A DNA stretch of 64,000 nt from Helicobacter pylori (GCF_001653475.1 NZ_CP011487.1:496001-560000), one strand, 5' to 3'. Counted from the first letter of the stretch, positions 1-8,181 are shown. Notes: generated from the letters alone by a model not told the origin. Numbers and translations are program-made.

Positions 1-308
1 TCTCTTAAAAGAATGTTGTATTTGGGCTTGAGCTGTTTGATTAAAGAATTTTCTAAAATCAAAGCGTCTTGTTCGTTTTCTACTAAAATGGTTTCTAAAA
101 AAGCGATTTGTTTGACCATCATTTGGATGCGTAAGCTGGCGCGATAATTGGGCGTGATTTCATTATTACGGACAGAAAAATAGCTTTTGATGCGTTTTTT
201 TAAATTTTTCGCCTTACCGATATAGAGTAATTGGCGGTTTTTATCAAAATATTGATACACGCCGCTACTGTTAGAAAGGTTTTTCAAACTGGACAATAAA
301 TAAGCCAT
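1..308 (-). CDS. uvrC: UvrABC nuclease subunit C (5' part only)
   Basis: UvrC makes both incisions beside DNA lesions in nucleotide excision repair. Only the first ~102 codons lie in the window; the gene runs off the left edge. The start is the ATG at 308-306, reading [12 protein letters not shown]. The GIY-YIG nuclease domain is visible: GVYQYF near residues 16-21 and [12 protein letters not shown] near 28-39, the Tyr/Ile-Gly pair and basic run of UvrC, followed by [17 protein letters not shown], which is also typical of UvrC. The upstream gene stops at 309, so the two are directly adjacent and probably co-transcribed. The family call is secure; the C-terminal half cannot be judged. Confidence 0.93.
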   Translation of the reverse strand, partial: MAYLLSSLKNLSNSSGVYQYFDKNRQLLYIGKAKNLKKRIKSYFSVRNNEITPNYRASLRIQMMVKQIAFLETILVENEQDALILENSLIKQLKPKYNILLR

Positions 309-770
309 TTACTTCTCAAAAAAACTTCGTTGGTAGTGGATCAAAGAGCGCGCTTTTTCAAAACATTCATGCAAACGAGCGTCTTTAATGGGGTTATGGA
401 ACAACCCTAAAGCACTAGGGCGATAAAATCGGGCTTGTTTTTTAATGGGGGCATAAAAATTGGCTTTTTCTAAGGAATCTTTAGGCACATAACCTAAAAT
501 TTCTAATCCCATCAGTCCGTTAAACCCATAAGCATGCCCTTGCGTGTTTAAAAAATGGCTGATTTCTTTAGCGAATCGCTGGTTAAATTCTTTAGAAGCC
601 CAAAGATCTTTAAACGCAAAAAGCAATTTAGAGCCTTTTATGAAGATAAAAAGCAAATTTTCTTGTAAACTTAAAGGCATAAAAACCTTAAGCTTTTTGA
701 GTTTCAAAAGAGTTTCAAGCTTTTTATAAGACTTTTTTTGAATGAGTAAGGAGAAAATATTGTGTTCCAT
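309..770 (-). CDS. conserved hypothetical protein upstream of uvrC
   Basis: A 153-residue, basic, apparently cytosolic protein without signal peptide or membrane segment. The N-terminal half (SLLIQKKSYKKLETLLKLKK, then LFIFIKGSKLLFAFKDLW and a helix ending near FAKEI) loosely recalls the small DUF721/DciA-like proteins, which pair a helix with a short beta hairpin. That is a guess from pattern only. It abuts uvrC with no gap and is probably in the same operon. Its start codon overlaps the start of a divergent small lipoprotein gene on the other strand by 9 bp. No catalytic motif is visible and I assign no function. Confidence 0.75.
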   Translation of the reverse strand: MEHNIFSLLIQKKSYKKLETLLKLKKLKVFMPLSLQENLLFIFIKGSKLLFAFKDLWASKEFNQRFAKEISHFLNTQGHAYGFNGLMGLEILGYVPKDSLEKANFYAPIKKQARFYRPSALGLFHNPIKDARLHECFEKARSLIHYQRSFFEK

Positions 771-941
771 AAACTTATCTTAACATGCTTTTTAACGCTT
801 GTAGCGCTAAACATTCAAGCTTGTGGCTATAAAGCCCCCCCATTCAATGAAAAACCCGCTAAAAAAACCTCAAACAGCTCTAATTCTTCTATGCAAACGC
901 CCGCTAACAACACTACGCCAGAATTTTTAAATCAGCCTTAA
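762..941 (+). CDS. small lipoprotein, LptM/YifL-like
   Basis: A 59-codon gene starting at GTG 762, with a Shine-Dalgarno sequence (AAGGAG, about 748-753) and stop TAA at 939-941. The product begins MFHKLILTCFLTLVALN, then a lipobox-like IQAC and CGYKAPPFNEKP, followed by a low-complexity Ser/Asn/Thr/Pro tail. A lipidated Cys followed by Gly-x-Lys-x-Pro is the pattern of LptM (YifL), a tiny outer-membrane lipoprotein that helps LptD maturation in Enterobacteria. The resemblance is limited to this short motif, so the role is inference. The gene is divergent to, and overlaps, the start of the upstream minus-strand gene, and converges on an ABC transporter gene that ends at 953. Confidence 0.7.
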   Translation: MFHKLILTCFLTLVALNIQACGYKAPPFNEKPAKKTSNSSNSSMQTPANNTTPEFLNQP

Positions 942-952
942 AACCACCGCTC

Positions 953-1594
953 TTATTTAAGGACTTTGATTTCTAGGGTTTTTGTGGCTAACTTTTGAGC
1001 CTCGGCTTCATCATGCGTTACCATAATGAAAGTAGCGTGAGAATTTTGGTGTATCTCTTTGATAAGATCCTGCAAATTCTTACGATTAAAACTATCTAAA
1101 GCGCTAAAAGGCTCGTCTAATAAAATGAGTTCTGGCCTGTGGATAATCCCCCTAATAATGCCCACTCTTTGGGCTTGACCCCCGCTCAATTCATTGGGGA
1201 ATTTATCCATAAGGCTCTCATCTAACCCCATTTTTAACGCTAAGGCTTTGGCTTCTTTTTGAGCGGCTTGTTTATCCATGCCTTGCAAATTAAGGCAAAA
1301 AGTCATGTTTTGTAGAGCGTTTAAATGAGGGAATAAGGAATTGCCTTGAGCGATATAGCCTATTTTTTGGCGTAAAAAAGCGTTGTTTGAAAGGGTCTCA
1401 TTAAAGATTTTAACGCTCCCCAGACTGGGTTTTAAAAGCCCTAAAATCAATCCTAAAAGCGTGCTTTTACCGCTCCCGCTCTCCCCTAAAACGCATAAAA
1501 AATCCCCTTCTTGAATGCTTAAATTAAAATCCTTAAAAACAGTGCGATTGTGGTAGTTAAAAGACACATTCTCTATTTTGACGATTTCTTTCAT
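953..1594 (-). CDS. osmolyte-type ABC transporter ATPase (ProV/OpuCA-like)
   Basis: A 213-residue ABC ATPase. Walker A is GESGSGKST (residues 37-45), the signature is LSGGQAQRVG, Walker B is LILLDEP and the switch His lies in VTHDEAEA. It is short: glycine-betaine ATPases such as ProV or OpuCA carry C-terminal CBS domains that are missing here. It starts 1 bp after the permease/binding-protein gene ends, so the two form one operon and one importer, probably for glycine betaine, choline or a related compatible solute. The substrate is inferred from the partner's binding domain. It ends 11 bp from the convergent small lipoprotein gene. Confidence 0.87.
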   Translation of the reverse strand: MKEIVKIENVSFNYHNRTVFKDFNLSIQEGDFLCVLGESGSGKSTLLGLILGLLKPSLGSVKIFNETLSNNAFLRQKIGYIAQGNSLFPHLNALQNMTFCLNLQGMDKQAAQKEAKALALKMGLDESLMDKFPNELSGGQAQRVGIIRGIIHRPELILLDEPFSALDSFNRKNLQDLIKEIHQNSHATFIMVTHDEAEAQKLATKTLEIKVLK

Positions 1595-1595
1595 G

Positions 1596-3152
1596 CTATA
1601 ACCCCAATCTTTCTAAAAAATCTTTAGCTACTATTTTGGGGGCTTTTTTCAACACTTCCACCTGATAGTTTAAATCTTGCATCATTTCATCGTTAATTTT
1701 TGAATTTAATTGTTCTAAGATTTTTAACGCTTCTGGATACTTTTTCACCATTTCTTTTCTTATAACAATACCGGCCTGATAATTAGGGAAAAACCCTTTA
1801 TCGTCCTTAAGCACTTTTAAATCCAGCTCTTTGATTTGAGCGTCTGTAGTGAAGACATCTAAAGCGTTGATTTTATGGGATTCAAAACTTTTATAACGCA
1901 AATTAATATCCATTTCATGCAAACTTCTAAAATGAAAGCGATAAGCTTTCACTAAGCCCTTAAAAGCGTCCTCTCTTTCAAAAAAGTCAAACTCCGCTCC
2001 AAAATCAAAATTTGGGCTATGAAAGGCTAAATCGCTGAAAGTTTCAATAGCGTATTTTTGAGCGTCTTCTTTAGAAATCGCTAAGGAATAGGTGTTATTA
2101 AAGCCCAAAAGCCCCACCCATAAAAGATTAAATTCCTTCTCATAACGCTTTTTAATCGTTTCAAAATCCACTTTTTGAGTCAAAGGGTTTTTGAGCGTAT
2201 TCACCCAAGCGGTGCCGGTATATTCCACATATAAATCAAAATCGCCACTAAGCAATGCCGGATGGATATTCATCGTCCCCCCACCAATGCCAAATGCTCG
2301 CTTGATAGGAATATGGTGTTTTTCTAACAAAAGGCTTAAAATCTCGCCTAAAATATACTGCTCGCTGCTAGGTTTTGTCGCCACGACTAAGGGCTTTTCT
2401 TCTGTGGTGTTTCTAGGAATGAGCCATAACACGCTCGCTAGCAATAAAAAAAACAACACCGCTAAATTAAGATAAACTTTTCTTTTTTGTTTTTGGGTGG
2501 CGTTTTGAGAAATTAGGCGTTGCAAAGCGTTTTCATGCTGAAAGACGCTCACAAATTTATCCGCTAAAACACTAAAAAGAGCAATAATCAAACTACCCGC
2601 CACTAAAAGCGTGGTGTTTTGCGTGTTTAGCCCTCTAAAAATAGCCTGCCCTAAGCCCCCAGCCCCAATGAGTGCCCCAATCCCAGCCATCGCTACTAAC
2701 ATCACCACCGCAATCCTTAAGCCCACTAAAATTTGAGGGATAGCGAGCAAGAATCGCACCCTAAAAAACAACTCTTTTGGGTTACACCCTAGACCGATAG
2801 CGGCCTTAATCACCTCTTCTCTCACCTCTTTTAAAGCGTTATAAGTGCTATGGACAATGGGTAATAAGCCGTATAAGACCAACACCAAAAGCGCGTTTTT
2901 TAACCCCACCCCAATCACAGGAATGAATAAAGCGAATAACGCAAGCGATGGGATGGTGTAAAGGAAATTCACCACAGGGAGCAAAAACGCCCTAGCCTTT
3001 GAGTTATAAAACACAAAAACCCCAATCAAAACCCCAAAGACTAGCACGAGAAAGCTAGAAAGCGCAACGATGATAAAATGCTGCGCGAGTAAGTCTATAA
3101 AATAAATGAAGCGATCATGAAATTCTTTGATCAGATATTTTAAAGCGTTCAT
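1596..3152 (-). CDS. fused permease and substrate-binding protein of an osmolyte ABC importer
   Basis: A 518-residue fusion. Residues ~1-245 form a hydrophobic permease with 5-6 transmembrane helices and the ATPase-contact loop (EEVIKAAIGLGCNPKELFF). Residues ~250-518 form an OpuAC-type type II binding protein starting KPLVVATKPSSEQYILGEIL, displayed outside the membrane. Such OpuB/OpuC-like fusions import betaine, choline, carnitine or similar quaternary amines. The partner ATPase follows 1 bp downstream. I recall this pair being annotated proWX/proV in H. pylori; the actual substrate is not readable from sequence. ATG 3152 gives a hydrophobic start with short spacing to plausible upstream signals. 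Confidence 0.87.
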   Translation of the reverse strand: MNALKYLIKEFHDRFIYFIDLLAQHFIIVALSSFLVLVFGVLIGVFVFYNSKARAFLLPVVNFLYTIPSLALFALFIPVIGVGLKNALLVLVLYGLLPIVHSTYNALKEVREEVIKAAIGLGCNPKELFFRVRFLLAIPQILVGLRIAVVMLVAMAGIGALIGAGGLGQAIFRGLNTQNTTLLVAGSLIIALFSVLADKFVSVFQHENALQRLISQNATQKQKRKVYLNLAVLFFLLLASVLWLIPRNTTEEKPLVVATKPSSEQYILGEILSLLLEKHHIPIKRAFGIGGGTMNIHPALLSGDFDLYVEYTGTAWVNTLKNPLTQKVDFETIKKRYEKEFNLLWVGLLGFNNTYSLAISKEDAQKYAIETFSDLAFHSPNFDFGAEFDFFEREDAFKGLVKAYRFHFRSLHEMDINLRYKSFESHKINALDVFTTDAQIKELDLKVLKDDKGFFPNYQAGIVIRKEMVKKYPEALKILEQLNSKINDEMMQDLNYQVEVLKKAPKIVAKDFLERLGL

Positions 3153-3253
3153 TTTAAGATGTAACCAAACCTATTTTTTTATCATTCTATACCAAAAATT
3201 TTCATTCATGCCAACAACTATAGCATCAAATGTTTATAAAACCGGTGGAAAAA

Positions 3254-3691
3254 TTAAAACTGAAAGGTGCGTTTGCCTAAATTCGTGCTCACTTCTATCC
3301 ATAACGGCTGGTTTTCGCATAAAATCTCATAGGCTACGCTTTGATTCCTTACTAAAGAAACGCTTTTAGGCGTGGGGTAGAGCGAGCAAGAACGCCCTTG
3401 ATTGATGTCAATTTTTAAGATAACCACGCTCTCCACTACAGCGCTCACCTTTAAATAATACGACTCCCTAGCCCCTTGCCATTCTAAATAGGGCGTTTCT
3501 TGGGGGACAATCTCTAAAGCCACTAAAGGGCTTTGAGCCAGTTTTAAGCGCATTTTTTGCTCCTGCTCTTTTAATTCTTGTTCTCTGTTGATCCCTTTAT
3601 CAATCAAATCAAAAAGGTTTGAAGAAGCGTCCTTTTCTCTAGCAATAAGGCTCACTAAAAAAAGAAAGATGAAGAGAAAAAATTTATTCAT
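3254..3691 (-). CDS. secreted hypothetical protein downstream of motB
   Basis: A 145-residue protein with a signal peptide (MNKFFLFIFLFLVSLIA). A short charged helical region (ELKEQEQKMRLKL) precedes a predicted beta-rich C-terminal domain with two cysteines (GRSCSLYP and EILCENQ) that could form a disulfide in the periplasm. It starts 3 bp after motB stops, so it belongs to the motA-motB transcription unit. A flagellar or envelope role is suggested by position alone. I recognise no domain. Confidence 0.78.
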   Translation of the reverse strand: MNKFFLFIFLFLVSLIAREKDASSNLFDLIDKGINREQELKEQEQKMRLKLAQSPLVALEIVPQETPYLEWQGARESYYLKVSAVVESVVILKIDINQGRSCSLYPTPKSVSLVRNQSVAYEILCENQPLWIEVSTNLGKRTFQF

Positions 3692-3694
3692 GGT

Positions 3695-4462
3695 TCATTC
3701 TTGGTGGGGGTTGAACTCATTATCTAAAATAGAATGGATCTTACTCAAATCGTTCGCATCGGTTGAAAAAAAGATTTCCACACGATTGTTTTTCATTCTG
3801 TTTTCTAGGGAGTCATTAGGCGCAATAGGGTTTGTGGATCCGTAAGAAGAAAAAGACAATTGGTTAGGATTTACGCCGTATTGTATAAGGACTTTCATCA
3901 CTCTATAAGCGCGATTGGCGGCTAATTCATAATGGCTTTTAAAACGGGTTTTAATTAAAGGCGTGTCGTCTGTAAAACCTCTCACATTAATATGCACCCT
4001 TTTAGGGAGTTTTTGAATGATTTTAGCGATCCGTTCAATATAAAGCATCATGTCTTGATTGATAGCGTCTGATGCAGCGTTTTCAAACAACAAACTAGAG
4101 GGGAGCTTTAAAATAGAGCCTTGATCAATTTGCTCTAAAACACTGCCTTCGCCTTTGCGAGCGATAGTGGCTTTTGTTTCGGTATTTTGCGAAGCCGGTT
4201 TGGAGCTTTCGCTCGCCATTTGCTCTTCTTCTTTCCCTGAATCAGGGGGGATCACTAAAACCGGCTGCATCGCCTCTGGCTTGGGAGCATAATTAAAAAT
4301 CTTAATGAATTCGGTTTTTAAGGCTTCCACTTTGGATTTATTGACCGCTGAAATGGCATAAAGAGCGATAAAAAGCGCGAGCAACAACGACAAAAAATCC
4401 GCATAAGGAACCGCCCATTTTTCGCCGGCGGGGCATTCGGTGGGTTTGTTTTTCTTAGCCAT
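3695..4462 (-). CDS. motB: flagellar stator protein MotB
   Basis: MotB anchors the stator to peptidoglycan and with MotA forms the proton channel that drives flagellar rotation. The 255-residue protein has one N-terminal membrane helix preceded by AVPYADFLSLLLALFIALYA; the Asp in YADF is the proton-carrying residue. A Ser/Glu-rich linker follows, then a C-terminal OmpA-like peptidoglycan-binding domain with INVRGFTDDTPL and ELAANRAYRVMKVLI. Length and domain order are normal. It begins 2 bp after motA ends and is followed 3 bp later by a secreted protein gene. Confidence 0.97.
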   Translation of the reverse strand: MAKKNKPTECPAGEKWAVPYADFLSLLLALFIALYAISAVNKSKVEALKTEFIKIFNYAPKPEAMQPVLVIPPDSGKEEEQMASESSKPASQNTETKATIARKGEGSVLEQIDQGSILKLPSSLLFENAASDAINQDMMLYIERIAKIIQKLPKRVHINVRGFTDDTPLIKTRFKSHYELAANRAYRVMKVLIQYGVNPNQLSFSSYGSTNPIAPNDSLENRMKNNRVEIFFSTDANDLSKIHSILDNEFNPHQE

Positions 4463-4464
4463 GT

Positions 4465-5238
4465 TTAGCCCTCAAATTGAGATTTTTTAGGCTCACCGGG
4501 AGCGATGTAGTTTAAGAGTTTGTTTTCTAAATCCCTTGGGTTTTCCCCATTAGCGATGCCTAAAATCCCCTCTAAAAGAACGGTTTTTTCTTTAATAATA
4601 TCTTTAGACTTAGCCTTGAGCTTATGCCCAAAAGGGCCAAAAATCGCATAAGAACACATAATCCCTGTAACAGTAGCCGTAAAAGCCCCAGCGATCCCTG
4701 CTGCCATTTCAGCCGGATTGTCTAGTTTTTGCAAGGCTAGCATAAGCCCCATAACCGCCCCCACTAACCCCATAGTAGGAGCGGTCTCGCCGGCAGTCTC
4801 CCAATAATGAGCGGCACCGTGGTAATACTCTTCCATTTCTTCAATGCTGATTTCTAAGCTTTCCTTAACGGATTTGAGATCCTTGCCATCTATGATCATA
4901 GACAAGCCATTACGGGTGAAATCGTCTTCAATTTGTGCCACTCGCCCCTCCAAACTCAACACCCCATCTTTTCTGGCTAAAGTGGCTAATTCCACTAAAT
5001 TTTTAATGGTTTCGTTTAAATTGATTTTAGGGTTTAAAAAAACAATTTTTATCTCTTTGTAAGCGGCTTTCACGTAACGAGCATGCGTGCCTGTCATAGC
5101 GGCAAAAAGCGAAGTAGGCACGATGATGATGACTGAACTCAAATGGATAATGTGCAACGGATTGCCATCTTCTAAAATATCGCCTAACGAAATAGAAGCG
5201 ACCGCCAATACCAAGCCTAGTATGGTTGATAAATCCAA
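4465..5238 (-). CDS. motA: flagellar stator protein MotA
   Basis: MotA is the four-helix membrane partner of MotB; its cytoplasmic loop pushes on the rotor protein FliG. The 257-residue product has hydrophobic segments near residues 1-25 and 35-50, a charged cytoplasmic loop, and a C-terminal helix pair containing ETAPTMGLVGAVMGLMLAL. The conserved prolines important for torque lie in this last pair. It is first of a compact motA-motB-secreted protein unit. The gene upstream (ThiF/MoeB-type) ends only 15 bp away on the same strand, so the transcript may begin further up. Confidence 0.97.
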   Translation of the reverse strand: MDLSTILGLVLAVASISLGDILEDGNPLHIIHLSSVIIIVPTSLFAAMTGTHARYVKAAYKEIKIVFLNPKINLNETIKNLVELATLARKDGVLSLEGRVAQIEDDFTRNGLSMIIDGKDLKSVKESLEISIEEMEEYYHGAAHYWETAGETAPTMGLVGAVMGLMLALQKLDNPAEMAAGIAGAFTATVTGIMCSYAIFGPFGHKLKAKSKDIIKEKTVLLEGILGIANGENPRDLENKLLNYIAPGEPKKSQFEG

Positions 5239-5253
5239 AACTTACCCCTTAAT

Positions 5254-6021
5254 CTAAATTTCATAATCTTGTAAATGCGTGATTTTATGCGTGCCACAAA
5301 CCCTACATTCAGGGTTTTTGGGTGCTTGAATTTTTTTAAAATCCATCGTTTTAATATCGGCTATAAGTAAAGTATTTATAAGTAAAGTTTCAAACCCTAA
5401 AAAATATTTAAGGCATTCGCTCGCTTGGATATACCCTAAAACCCCGGGTAAGACCCCAAAAAGCCATGAAATAGGATTTAATCCCTTTTTAGGGGGCTTA
5501 TCAAAAACACACGCTAAGCATGCGCTATTGGGTAAAACGCTCATGCTTTGTCCCCTGTATTTTAAAACCCCGGCATGCGAATAGGGTTTTTGGGCTAACA
5601 CACGAGCGTCATTGATCAAAAATTTAGCGTTGAAATTGTCTGTAGCGTCTATGATAAAATCATAAGGCTCTATCAGAGAAAGAGCGTTATGAGCCTTAAA
5701 GCGTTCTTCAAAAGTCTCTATTTCAATACCAGCATTGAGTTGTTTTAAGCGTGCTTTCGCGCTAGAGGCTTTAGATTGGTTTAAAAAATCCTGTGAATGG
5801 ATAATTTGGCGTTGCAAATTACTCATATCTACCACATCAAAATCTACAACACCTATTTTTCCTATCCCAGCGGCACACAAATACATTAAAACCGCTGATC
5901 CAAGACCCCCAGCCCCAACGACTAAAACGCTAGATTTTAAAAGCTTCAATTGGTCTTCTTCGCCCACATCTTCTAGCATGATATGGTGTAAATAACGCTC
6001 TTTTTCTAGCCGGCTTAACAA
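5254..6021 (-). CDS. ThiF/MoeB/HesA-type sulfur-carrier adenylyltransferase
   Basis: Enzymes of this family adenylate the C-terminal Gly-Gly of a ubiquitin-like sulfur carrier (ThiS in thiamine, MoaD in molybdopterin synthesis). The 255 residues show VLVVGAGGLGSAVLMYL (nucleotide-binding loop near 33-50), the ATP-contact segment DMSNLQRQIIHS, IIDATDNFNAKFLIND, and two zinc-binding Cys pairs, CLAC and CRVC. The reading frame is intact. Partner specificity cannot be settled from sequence. The MoaD in this window lacks its Gly-Gly end, so a surviving role would more likely be with ThiS or another carrier. It abuts the metallo-beta-lactamase gene. Confidence 0.88.
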   Translation of the reverse strand: MLSRLEKERYLHHIMLEDVGEEDQLKLLKSSVLVVGAGGLGSAVLMYLCAAGIGKIGVVDFDVVDMSNLQRQIIHSQDFLNQSKASSAKARLKQLNAGIEIETFEERFKAHNALSLIEPYDFIIDATDNFNAKFLINDARVLAQKPYSHAGVLKYRGQSMSVLPNSACLACVFDKPPKKGLNPISWLFGVLPGVLGYIQASECLKYFLGFETLLINTLLIADIKTMDFKKIQAPKNPECRVCGTHKITHLQDYEI

Positions 6022-6639
6022 TCAAGTCATCCTTGAAACCCAAATTTTAGAATGCTCTCTTTCAGCAAAAAAACTTGTTTTATCCCCATGCCCTGGATAA
6101 ATCTCTATGTCTTTAGGGAAATCTAAATTTTGAAACCTTAACAGGGACTCTTTCATGTCTTTTTCATTAGAATAAGGGAAATCATAACGGCCAATGCTGC
6201 GATAAAAAATAAAATCCCCGCTAAAAATCACCCCTCCTATTTCTATGATAGAGCAACCGGGCGTGTGTCCGGGAAAATGCCAATATTTAATGGTAGTGTT
6301 TTCTATTTCTAAAGTGGTGCAACCCTTATTGCAAGGCACGCTAAACGAAGGGCTAAAAACCGGCATGCCTAAATGGAAAATATCATTTTCTAGCATGAAC
6401 ACATCGTCTTTGGGGGCGTAAATGGGGGTGTCTTTAAGGGTTTTTAACAATTGAGCGCTATCCCATACATGATCATAATGCCCATGCGTGATTAAAATCG
6501 CCTTAGGGTTTTTGGCGTTTTCTAACACCCATTCGCTGCTAGAAAATCCAGGATCAATAATAAAATCTATCCCACTAGAAAGCTTCACAATATAAGCGTT
6601 TTCTTCAACCGCCCCGCATTCTCGCCTTAAAATTTCCAA
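6022..6639 (-). CDS. metallo-beta-lactamase fold hydrolase (glyoxalase II-like)
   Basis: A 205-residue hydrolase of the metallo-beta-lactamase superfamily. The metal motif THGHYDHVWD is clear, followed by HFPGHTPGCSIIE, then GDFIFYRSIGRYDFP and a late metal His in IYPGHGDKT. This layout matches the small glyoxalase II-like group. Many members hydrolyse S-acyl-glutathione or related thioesters, or act as persulfide dioxygenases, but H. pylori substrates are not established to my knowledge. It is the first gene of the minus-strand run to motA. Divergent transcription with the methyltransferase gene leaves a 130-bp promoter region between them. Confidence 0.88.
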   Translation of the reverse strand: MEILRRECGAVEENAYIVKLSSGIDFIIDPGFSSSEWVLENAKNPKAILITHGHYDHVWDSAQLLKTLKDTPIYAPKDDVFMLENDIFHLGMPVFSPSFSVPCNKGCTTLEIENTTIKYWHFPGHTPGCSIIEIGGVIFSGDFIFYRSIGRYDFPYSNEKDMKESLLRFQNLDFPKDIEIYPGHGDKTSFFAEREHSKIWVSRMT

Positions 6640-6769
6640 ACTCTAAACTCCCTTCAAACTAGCTTAAAAAGTCATCATTATTGAATATCATAGCGCAAAA
6701 ATAAGGCGATTTTGACTAGAATAGTGGTCTGTTATTGTTGATTGAGATGGGTTTAATGAAAGGAAAATC

Positions 6770-7780
6770 GTGCGATCGTTTGGGAATTACATGCAAGAGT
6801 GGCTTTATGGAGAAAAGGGGTATTACAGAAAGGCTGTAATCGGTCAAAAAGGGGATTTTTACACTTCGGTGTCTTTGAGTAAGTTTTTTGGGGGCACTAT
6901 TGCGTTTTATATCATCAAGCTTTTAGAAGAAGAAAAATTATTTTTGCCTTTAAAAATTGTAGAAATTGGCTCTCATCATGGGCATTTTTTGAGCGACATA
7001 GCCAGTTTTTTAAACGCTTTGAGCGTGGGTGTCATGGAAAAATGCGAGTTTATCAGCTGTGAGCCTTTAAAGGAATTGCAAAAACTCCAACGAATTATTT
7101 TTAAACAAGCCACGCAATTGGATTTGATCAGTTGCAGTTTGGAAGAGCTTGATTTTAAAGAAAAAAAAAGCGCGTTTGTTGTCTCTAATGAATTGTTTGA
7201 TGCGTTCGCTTGCGAGATCATTAAAGATAATCAAATGCTTTTTATTACCCATAATCATAAGGGCGTTTGGGGCGGTATTGATGAACCCACTAAAGAACTT
7301 CTTAAAAATTTGGATTTACAACAAGGGTGTGCGCCGTTATTTTTGAACGCTTTTATTAAGGATTTGTTAGAGAAATTGAATGAGGCTTATTCTTGGGTGT
7401 TTTTGAGCTTTGATTATGGCGATGAAACAGAGAGAAAAGACATGCATTTAAGGGCCTTTAAAAACCACCAAGCGCTGGATTTTAAGGATATTTTAAACAA
7501 TCTAGCTTCTTTGTATCAAAAGAGTGATCTGACTTATGATGTCAATTTTTCTCTGGTGCGTTTTTTGTTTGAAAAACACCATGCACAATTTTCATTCTTC
7601 AAATCGCAGGCTAACGCTTTATTGGATATGGGGCTTATGGAATTATTAGAAACATTTTCAAAGAGCGTGAGTTATGAAAGGTATCTAAAAGAAGCGGCTA
7701 AAATCAAGCCCTTAATTAGCCCTGGGGGCTTGGGGGAGCGTTTCAAAGCGTTAGAGTTTGTGAAAAAAAATAAAATGTAA
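6770..7780 (+). CDS. MidA/NDUFAF7-family SAM-dependent methyltransferase
   Basis: A 336-residue protein of the DUF185/MidA family, bacterial relatives of NDUFAF7, a mitochondrial arginine methyltransferase needed for complex I assembly. The SAM-binding loop is VEIGSHHGHF (around residues 64-73), followed by the FISCEPLKELQKLQ strand, VVSNELFDAFAC, and WVFLSFDYGDE, the characteristic FDYG segment. The frame is open throughout and the length is near the family's usual 340-390. The bacterial substrate is unknown to me. The start at 6770 (GTG, MRSFGNYMQEWLYG) follows an AGGAAA site. It is the only annotated gene before a 438-bp gap. Confidence 0.85.
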   Translation: MRSFGNYMQEWLYGEKGYYRKAVIGQKGDFYTSVSLSKFFGGTIAFYIIKLLEEEKLFLPLKIVEIGSHHGHFLSDIASFLNALSVGVMEKCEFISCEPLKELQKLQRIIFKQATQLDLISCSLEELDFKEKKSAFVVSNELFDAFACEIIKDNQMLFITHNHKGVWGGIDEPTKELLKNLDLQQGCAPLFLNAFIKDLLEKLNEAYSWVFLSFDYGDETERKDMHLRAFKNHQALDFKDILNNLASLYQKSDLTYDVNFSLVRFLFEKHHAQFSFFKSQANALLDMGLMELLETFSKSVSYERYLKEAAKIKPLISPGGLGERFKALEFVKKNKM

Positions 7781-7839
7781 AGCATTTTACAATCTAAATA
7801 ATAAAGAGTTTGCGTATTTTTAAGGAGGGGATTGGTATA

Positions 7840-7986
7840 TTGGATTTTAGAATATTAAATACTAAGTATTTACTATTTAAACACTACGCTTTCAAGATTA
7901 GTTTGTGTGAAAAGTTGAGAGAGGCTAACTTGCTTTCTCAATTAAAGGTAAGAGCATCAAGACATTTTAACGAAAAAGTTTATTAA
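7840..7986 (+). CDS. possible 48-residue small protein in the 7781-8218 gap
   Basis: A TTG-started open frame of 48 codons preceded by a very strong Shine-Dalgarno sequence (AAGGAGGGG at 7822-7830). The product is basic and ordinary-looking (LFKHYAFKISLCEKL, then LLSQLKVRASRHF). No family is recognised. Its last codons lie antisense to the 3' end of the candidate small RNA on the minus strand. It could be a real small protein, a remnant of a larger gene, or chance. The ribosome binding site is the best support. Confidence 0.3.
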   Translation: MDFRILNTKYLLFKHYAFKISLCEKLREANLLSQLKVRASRHFNEKVY

Positions 7987-8044
7987 AATGCTAAGTTATA
8001 GTAAAGAAGGAAGGAATATAAAACGCCTTTTGCTCTTACCTTCG
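7945..8044 (-). ncRNA. candidate small RNA with phase-variable promoter (NikS/HPnc4160-like)
   Basis: On the minus strand a TATAAT box (8056-8051) should start an RNA near 8044-8043 with GAAGGTAAGAGCA. Those first bases pair perfectly over 12 bp with TGCTCTTACCTT ending near 7945, closing a ~100-nt RNA end to end. Inside is a second hairpin, CATTTTAA with TTAAAATG (7990-7983 and 7970-7963 on this strand). The T13 tract just before the -10 box resembles the T-stretch reported for H. pylori NikS (HPnc4160), and the chromosomal position seems right from memory. I cannot compare sequences, so the identity is inference; promoter and pairing are seen. Ends are approximate. Confidence 0.55.
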
Positions 8045-8050
8045 CCGAGC

Positions 8051-8070
8051 ATTATACAAAAAAAAAAAAA
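8051..8070 (-). promoter_or_regulatory. TATAAT -10 box preceded by a T13 tract
   Basis: On the minus strand thirteen consecutive Ts (8070-8058) are followed by one G and then TATAAT (8056-8051). The T run sits about where the spacer and -35 region would be. Slipped-strand changes in its length would alter promoter geometry and thus output of the RNA downstream. Confidence 0.65.
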
Positions 8071-8175
8071 CGATGTTATTTAAACTCTACTTTTAACATT
8101 CTTTTTAACTTTTTTACAAAATGAAACAATTTTTGAATTTATTTATTTAATATGGTGCTTAAAAGAAAGAATTGC

Positions 8176-8181
8176 TATAAT
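8176..8181 (+). promoter_or_regulatory. -10 box upstream of the hypothetical/rsmD/fliL run
   Basis: TATAAT preceded by GC, about 38 bp before the TTG start at 8219. H. pylori housekeeping promoters are recognised mainly by this hexamer with little -35 conservation. It would serve the 8219 gene and probably rsmD, fliL and acpS. Confidence 0.55.

Noticed and set aside
7832-7858. Alternative 8-codon leader frame from TTG 7832
   Set aside because: Only 3 nt from the Shine-Dalgarno sequence and very short; the 7840 frame has better spacing.
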